A DNA stretch of 64,000 bases from Labrys sp. WJW (GTDB lineage Bacteria; Pseudomonadota; Alphaproteobacteria; Rhizobiales; Labraceae), in assembly GCF_001676615.1 (NCBI RefSeq), contig NZ_LYXZ01000021.1, positions 1 to 64,000 on the forward strand, written 5' to 3'. Shown piece after piece: positions 59,695-64,000 of the stretch (the first letter of the stretch is position 1; the number at the start of each line of letters is the position of its first letter). A program made the position numbers and the translations under genes. The notes beneath the pieces were generated by a model that saw only the letters and a program-made list of their open reading frames with translations, did no database searches and was not told where the DNA came from.

Positions 59695-60546
59695 TCAGGC
59701 AACCAGCCTCTCTCGCAGGAATGCCGCGAGCTGTTGCGTTGGTGTGCTCGCCTCCTTGCCCAGGAACAGGCCGAAATGGGCGGCGGGTGGTGGCGGCAGG
59801 CGAAAGCGGGGTGCCAGGGCTTCGCAATCGGCAGGGAGTGTCTCCGGCAACATCAGGCTGATGCCGAGGCCGGCGCGCAGGGCGCCGACGAGCGCCGCAA
59901 GGGTGGTGACGCGACAGGCGATCGTCCAGGCGATGCCGGCTTCGGCAAAGGCGACGGCTGTCCGGTCCTGCCAGGTGCAGGATTCTTCGAAGGCGACAAA
60001 AGGCACAGGTGCAGCTTCGGACAGGTCGATGAGGCGGCTGCCGCCCCAGACCAGGCGCCGGGACCAGTGGAAATGGGGTGCCGACCCAAAACGGGCTGGA
60101 TCGCCGATGACGATATCGCAGCGACCTTCCCGAACGGCGCCTTCGAGTTCGGGGCTGTGGGCCGTCATCAGGTCGAGCTGTATCCTGGGATGCTGTTGCC
60201 GAAACTCGGCGAGTGAGAGCGGCAGTTGCGTCATTGTCAGGTCCTCGACCAGGCCCAGCCTGACTCTGCCCGCCAACTGCCGGCCCTCGATCTGTCGCCG
60301 CGCATCGCTGGTCAACGCGAGCAGGCGCCTGGCATAGGCCGCCAGTGTTTCGCCGGCTTGCGTCAGCGAGACGCCGCGCGGCGTCCTGTCGAGCAGTCTG
60401 GCGCCTAGATCGCCCTCCAGGCGCTGCAACTGCATGCTGACCGCCGCTTGCGTCCGGGACAGCCGTTCGGCCGCCGCACTGATCGTCCCGGTTTCGGCGG
60501 CTGCAAGCAGAGCACGCAGGAGATGAGGGTCCAGATCTCGATCCAT
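59695..60546 (-). CDS. LysR-family transcriptional regulator
   Basis: 283 residues with winged helix (LDPHLLRALLAAAETGTISAAAERLSRTQAAVSMQLQRLEGDLGARLLDRTPRGVSLTQAGETLAAYARRLL) and a LysR substrate domain. Divergent from the RidA-SDR pair with a 98-base gap that holds an inverted repeat (TATCCT 60551-60556, AGGATA 60578-60583), so it likely regulates them. Confidence 0.92.
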   Translation of the reverse strand: MDRDLDPHLLRALLAAAETGTISAAAERLSRTQAAVSMQLQRLEGDLGARLLDRTPRGVSLTQAGETLAAYARRLLALTSDARRQIEGRQLAGRVRLGLVEDLTMTQLPLSLAEFRQQHPRIQLDLMTAHSPELEGAVREGRCDIVIGDPARFGSAPHFHWSRRLVWGGSRLIDLSEAAPVPFVAFEESCTWQDRTAVAFAEAGIAWTIACRVTTLAALVGALRAGLGISLMLPETLPADCEALAPRFRLPPPPAAHFGLFLGKEASTPTQQLAAFLRERLVA

Positions 60547-60644
60547 AAATTATCCTGATATTGACATAATCATTATAAGGATACTTTCTGGGCCGTCGAT
60601 CTGGCAAGCCCATTCCTTCACATCGCGGGAAGGAAGCCCTGTCC

Positions 60645-61103
60645 ATGCTCAGCCAGATTTTTCACGAACTCGGCCTCACGCCGCCGCAGGTCGTCCGCGC
60701 CGACCTGCCATTCGAGCCCTGCGTGCGTATCGGCGACATCGTCTACATCTCCGGCCAGATTCCGGAACGGGGTGAGGAGATCACGGCCATCGGCAAGGTC
60801 GGTGACGGCGTGAGCCTCGACGAGGCTCGCAAGGCCGCCGAGCTATGCGCCGCCAACGTGCTGTTCTGGCTCGACAGGGAACTGCAGGGCGATCTCGATC
60901 GGATCGTCCGGGTCGCCAAGCTCACCGTCTATGTCAATGCCGCGCCTGGGTTCAACCAGATCTCACAGGTGGGCAATGGTGCTTCGGAGCTGCTTCTCAG
61001 GATCCTCGGATCACGAGGCGAGCACACCCGCTCTGCCTTGGGAATGGCGGCGCTCCCGTTGGGCGTGGCCGTCGAGGTCGATGCCATCGTGCATGTACGC
61101 TGA
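60645..61103 (+). CDS. RidA-family protein
   Basis: 152 residues of the YjgF/YER057c/UK114 family, which hydrolyse reactive enamine/imine intermediates. Longer than canonical RidA (about 128), in the YjgH-like group with VRADLPFEPCVRIGDIVYISGQIPERGEEI and AANVLFWLDRELQGDLDRIVRVAKLTVYVNAAPGF and C-terminal RSALGMAALPLGVAVEVDAIVHV; the catalytic arginine equivalent is in THTRSALG. First gene with the SDR. Confidence 0.92.
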   Translation: MLSQIFHELGLTPPQVVRADLPFEPCVRIGDIVYISGQIPERGEEITAIGKVGDGVSLDEARKAAELCAANVLFWLDRELQGDLDRIVRVAKLTVYVNAAPGFNQISQVGNGASELLLRILGSRGEHTRSALGMAALPLGVAVEVDAIVHVR

Positions 61104-61136
61104 ATGGATGATGCGACAAGATATTGGATTAGAAAC

Positions 61137-61925
61137 ATGAATCTCGGAATCGAAGGCAGGCGGGCCCTGGTGCTCGGCGGGAACAAGGGCCTCGGGCGCG
61201 GCGTGGCCGCCCGCCTGGCGGCGGAAGGTGCGGTCGTCGCCGCGGTTGGACGCGACGCGGCAGCACTCGAGGCGACGGTCGCGGATCTCCGCGGCGTCTC
61301 GCCGTCCTCCTTCGGCATTCATGCCGATCTCGAAAATCCCGCCGATGTCGCAGCCATGTTCGAGCGGATCGATTTGGAATGGGGCGGCGTCGACATTCTG
61401 CTGCTCAATGGCGGTGGGCCGCCGCCTTTCGGTGCCGGCGATGCGGATGGCGCGCGATGGCATCGGCAGTTCGATGCTCTCTTCCTGACGGGCCTCGGCA
61501 TCGCCGCCCATGTCCTGCCGGGTATGAGGGCAAGGCGCTGGGGGCGCATCCTCGTGGTGTCGTCGACCAGCGTGCGTGAGCCGATCAGGGGCCTGACGGC
61601 CTCGAACGCCTTGCGGGCGGCGGTGGCCGGATGGGCCAAGAGCCTTGCCAACGAGGTGGCGGCGGATGGCGTCACCGTCAATCTTCTGCTCGCCGGCCGC
61701 ATCGACACTGAGCGCACGAAGGTGCTCGACCGTCTCGATGCGCAAGCGCGCGGCGTGGATGCAGAGGCGATTGCGGCGGAGAGCCAGGCCGAGGTTCCGA
61801 TCGGGCGCTATGGCACCGCCGACGAGTTCGGTGCGGTCGCCGCCTTCCTGGCCAGCGACCTCGCCTCCTATGTCACCGGCTCGGCCATTCCGATCGACGG
61901 CGGCCTGGCACGGGCGATCCTCTAA
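61137..61925 (+). CDS. SDR-family oxidoreductase lacking the YxxxK pair
   Basis: 262-residue Rossmann protein (NKGLGRGVAARLAAEGAVVAAVGRD, LLLNGGGPPP in place of NNAG). The usual Tyr-x3-Lys is replaced: the segment reads SSTSVREPIRGLTASNALRAAVAGWAKSLA, with SNALR at that place, as in a recognised divergent SDR group. The reaction is unknown. The start at 61137 aligns with NLGIEGRRALV; ATG 61104, immediately after the ridA stop, would add 11 residues. The 3' end overlaps the convergent lipoprotein gene by three bases. Confidence 0.88.
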   Translation: MNLGIEGRRALVLGGNKGLGRGVAARLAAEGAVVAAVGRDAAALEATVADLRGVSPSSFGIHADLENPADVAAMFERIDLEWGGVDILLLNGGGPPPFGAGDADGARWHRQFDALFLTGLGIAAHVLPGMRARRWGRILVVSSTSVREPIRGLTASNALRAAVAGWAKSLANEVAADGVTVNLLLAGRIDTERTKVLDRLDAQARGVDAEAIAAESQAEVPIGRYGTADEFGAVAAFLASDLASYVTGSAIPIDGGLARAIL

Positions 61926-62488
61926 TTGGGGAGCAGCACCAACCGCTGCCGCGCACTGGCCATGGTGGGACCACCGGCCACCACGACCGACATGTCGGTT
62001 CCCCTGACATCGGCGCGGGCCAGTCCGACGATGCGGCCCGTTTGGGGCGTGCTCTTGGCAAAGGAGAACGTCAGCACGACCGAATTGGCCTGTTTCTGTG
62101 CACCGATGAGGTGGCCGTCGATTCCCGCCAGGTTCGGAGAGCCCTCGCTAAGCAGCCGGAGTGCCTGGAGGAGCTTGGCATCGGTGAGGGAACGGTTGGC
62201 CATCACGCCCCGGAAACCCAGTGCGCTGCCATTCGGCAGGGAAGCGGTTCCGGTCATCACGAAGCCTGGCCCACCGCAGCGTGGGCTCCGGCAGATAAGC
62301 CCCTTGGTGAGACGCACGCCCGACGGCGCGTAATATGCCAGATTACGAGCTTCCTCCCAACCTCGCGATGCCAGGCCGGCATCGGTGGCCGGTGAAAGCG
62401 ATACGCGTCCGGCACAGGAAGCCAAAGCAAGGCAAACAGCAAAAATACCGAGAAGACGGATCAAGAGAACCCCCGAGGCATAGAACAA
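61922..62488 (-). CDS. Predicted lipoprotein of unknown function
   Basis: 188 residues with a lipoprotein signal (RLLGIFAVCLALASCAGR; lipobox LASC). The mature part has three cysteines beyond the lipid one (GLICRSPRCGG) and blocks ALGFRGVMANRSLTDAKLLQALRLLSEGS and VVLTFSFAKSTPQTGRIVGLARADVRGT. ATG 62488 is used; TTG about eight codons later, after GGGGG, is an alternative. I do not recognise the family. Confidence 0.8.
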   Translation of the reverse strand: MFYASGVLLIRLLGIFAVCLALASCAGRVSLSPATDAGLASRGWEEARNLAYYAPSGVRLTKGLICRSPRCGGPGFVMTGTASLPNGSALGFRGVMANRSLTDAKLLQALRLLSEGSPNLAGIDGHLIGAQKQANSVVLTFSFAKSTPQTGRIVGLARADVRGTDMSVVVAGGPTMASARQRLVLLPN

Positions 62489-62596
62489 GTAGTGTATTCC
62501 ACTACGTCACCAAGCTAGGGGGAGTCCTCGTCACGAGCAAATGATTTCGAAGTGCAGATCAACGCCCGGCGATAAAAGAACAGGACAAGAAGATCG

Positions 62597-63835
62597 CTAC
62601 TCTGCCGCAATCGGAATGCTGACGCCGGGCTCTTCCTCGAACGGGGTTTCGAGCTCGACGAACCTGTCGGGGAAAAAGCCGTTGAAATGGGTGCGCAGGC
62701 CGAGCGAATAGGCGCCGATATGGCCGATCTCGATCCAGTCGCCGGTGTCGATGGTTTCGGGCAGATAGAAGGGCCGGGTCAGGATGTCGACGGAATCGCA
62801 GGTCGCGCCGCAGACGCGGAAGGGCAACAGCTTGTCGGGCGAGCCGTTGCGGCGCTTGCGGGCGGGATCGGGAATGAAGCGGGTCGGCAGCAGCAGCTTG
62901 CCCGTCCATGAATCGGAGAGTGACGCCCAGACACCGTCGTTGATGTAGAGGCGCTGGCCCTTCTTGAGCAGCACGCGCACCATCACCGACAGGCAGCGCG
63001 CCACGATCACGCGGCCGGGCTCGGCCACCAGCGGCAGGTCGTCCAGCTTCCAGTCGGCGATGTCGGCCCGGATCTGGCGCATCAGCGCCTCGGTCGTCGG
63101 TGTGCCCTGGTTCGAGCCCTTCTTTTTGGGGTCGAGGCCATATTGGGCGGGAAAGCCGCCGCCGATGTCGAGGCTGACGATATCCTCCTTGATGCGCGAA
63201 CGCACCCAGGCGACGGAGGCCATCGCCCGTTCATAGGTCTCCGGATCCTCGACCTGGGAGCCGACATGGAAGGCGATGCCGGTCTTGAAACCGATGCCGG
63301 CCATGCGATCGAGCAGCTCGACCGCATGGGTCGGCGTGGCGCCGAACTTCTTGGAGAGTTCGTAGGCCGCCGCGCCCTTGGTGGCGAGGCGCAGGAACAG
63401 CGTGATCTCCTCGGGCGGAATGTCGAGGGCGCGCACGATGCGCAAAATCTTGGCGACCTCATCCTCATGGTCGAGCGAGAGCTCGCGAATGCCGTAGGTC
63501 TCCAGCGCCAGGCGGATATGGGACTGCGCCTTGACCGGATGCATGTAGAGCAGTTCGCAGTTCGGCGATGCCGCCCGGGCCGCTTCGAACTCGGCCGGGC
63601 TGGCCACGTCGAAGGAGGTGATGCCGGCCTCGGCCAGCACCTTGAGGATCATCGGCTCGCCATTGGTCTTCACGGCATAGGCGGTCTTGCCGGGAAATTG
63701 AGCCATGAACTCGCGCGCATCGGCGGCCAGGACCTGCGGTCGGAAGCCATAGACCGGTTCGTCCGGGCGGAGTGCCAGCGCAGCTTCGCGGGCGGTGGTG
63801 AATTTCTGCATGGCCGAATCGACGCCCCGTTTCAT
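62597..63835 (-). CDS. PLP-dependent ornithine/lysine decarboxylase (fold type III)
   Basis: 412-residue alanine-racemase-fold decarboxylase of the eukaryotic-type ODC/rhizobial lysine-ornithine decarboxylase group. PLP lysine in AYAVKTN, HVGSQ, glycine loop LDIGGGFP, EPGR for the phosphate, and the catalytic CGATCDSVD. It makes putrescine or cadaverine; specificity is not readable. ATG 63835 or 63811 are both possible. A PHO-box-like pair lies 48 bases upstream of 63835, which supports that start. Confidence 0.93.
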   Translation of the reverse strand: MKRGVDSAMQKFTTAREAALALRPDEPVYGFRPQVLAADAREFMAQFPGKTAYAVKTNGEPMILKVLAEAGITSFDVASPAEFEAARAASPNCELLYMHPVKAQSHIRLALETYGIRELSLDHEDEVAKILRIVRALDIPPEEITLFLRLATKGAAAYELSKKFGATPTHAVELLDRMAGIGFKTGIAFHVGSQVEDPETYERAMASVAWVRSRIKEDIVSLDIGGGFPAQYGLDPKKKGSNQGTPTTEALMRQIRADIADWKLDDLPLVAEPGRVIVARCLSVMVRVLLKKGQRLYINDGVWASLSDSWTGKLLLPTRFIPDPARKRRNGSPDKLLPFRVCGATCDSVDILTRPFYLPETIDTGDWIEIGHIGAYSLGLRTHFNGFFPDRFVELETPFEEEPGVSIPIAAE

Positions 63836-63883
63836 GATCCATGTTTAAGCCTGTTCATGGCTGCTGCAAAACAACCGCGTTTC

Positions 63884-63901
63884 CTGACAGAAATGTGACA
63901 G
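63884..63901 (-). promoter_or_regulatory. PHO-box-like pair upstream of the decarboxylase
   Basis: On the minus strand CTGTCAC-ATTT-CTGTCAG: two units at 11-base spacing, each 6 of 7 to CTGTCAT, the best-matching pair in the window. It faces the decarboxylase at 48 bases, the same distance as the phnC and btaA arrays. Confidence 0.65.
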
Positions 63902-63913
63902 ACGAAGGCGATC

Positions 63914-64000
63914 ATGTCGTCTTGGGAGCAGCAGCAAGCCGAGCGATCGCAAGGCCGCCTTGCGAACGGCAGCAATTGGGCCCCGGCCCCATGGCTTGGT
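63914..64000 (+). CDS. Start of a possible gene running out of the window
   Basis: ATG 63914, with AAGG six bases upstream, opens a frame with no stop to the window end: 29 codons, MSSWEQQQAERSQGRLANG and on. Divergent from the decarboxylase. Too short to identify. Confidence 0.35.
   Translation, partial: MSSWEQQQAERSQGRLANGSNWAPAPWLG

Overview
The window is a stretch of high-GC chromosome from an alphaproteobacterium, most likely of the order Hyphomicrobiales (Rhizobiales). The evidence is the gene content and order: petABC with a twin-arginine Rieske protein, lgt-midA-pgeF-M24-prs, marR-ompR-type regulator-envZ-type kinase next to ilvE, DUF992 and YbjN proteins, BtaAB betaine-lipid synthesis, and many dispersed GC-rich palindromic repeats. 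I see no rRNA, tRNA, CRISPR array, phage or transposase. The genus cannot be fixed from the sequence alone.

Layout. 1-11.6 kb is housekeeping: the tail of a membrane protein, a class D beta-lactamase, hemF, trmL, the cytochrome bc1 operon petABC, apt, rplY with a structured leader, pth, ychF and a LacI-type regulator. 11.6-19.1 kb is a C-P lyase operon, phnGHIJKLMN (minus strand), divergent from its GntR-type regulator phnF. 19.2-21.8 kb holds a KamA-type radical SAM protein, a PsiF protein, a NIPSNAP protein and an ArsR-like regulator. 21.8-25.5 kb is the phosphonate transporter phnCDEE, divergent from a phosphonate-linked hexapeptide transferase and two MaoC-fold genes. 27.4-29.3 kb is btaBA. 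29.4-35 kb is a peptide ABC transporter (fused OppDF, OppC, OppB, OppA). 35.4-44.6 kb is housekeeping again: prs, an M24-fold hydrolase, pgeF, midA, lgt, a UbiK-like protein, proC and csaA. 45-52.5 kb holds a thiolase, an alpha/beta hydrolase with a TetR regulator, an AAA-type kinase, a two-component system with MarR, and ilvE. 52.7-64 kb is accessory: aldo/keto reductase with LysR, ArsR with an AHSA1 protein, a Zn/Cd-type P-ATPase with MerR, RidA and an SDR with LysR, a lipoprotein, and an ornithine/lysine decarboxylase.

The unifying theme is phosphorus scavenging. PHO-box-like arrays (7-base units at an 11-base period) lie 45-50 bases upstream of phnC, the hexapeptide transferase, btaA and the terminal decarboxylase. 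The C-P lyase operon itself shows no PHO box but has a perfect PhnF-type palindrome. This suggests PhoB control of uptake and membrane-lipid replacement, and substrate control of the lyase.

The most unusual observation is PhnJ, the catalytic subunit of C-P lyase. It carries two different palindromic intergenic-type repeats in frame, one encoding an extra 39 residues near the N-terminus and one encoding about 28 residues near the C-terminus; the conserved core and its cysteines are intact. At least five families of dispersed palindromic elements occur in the window, including a 100-base two-hairpin element present five times, three of them clustered before ilvE. The rplY leader, with two hairpins and a 14-codon reading frame running through a terminator, is a candidate attenuator.
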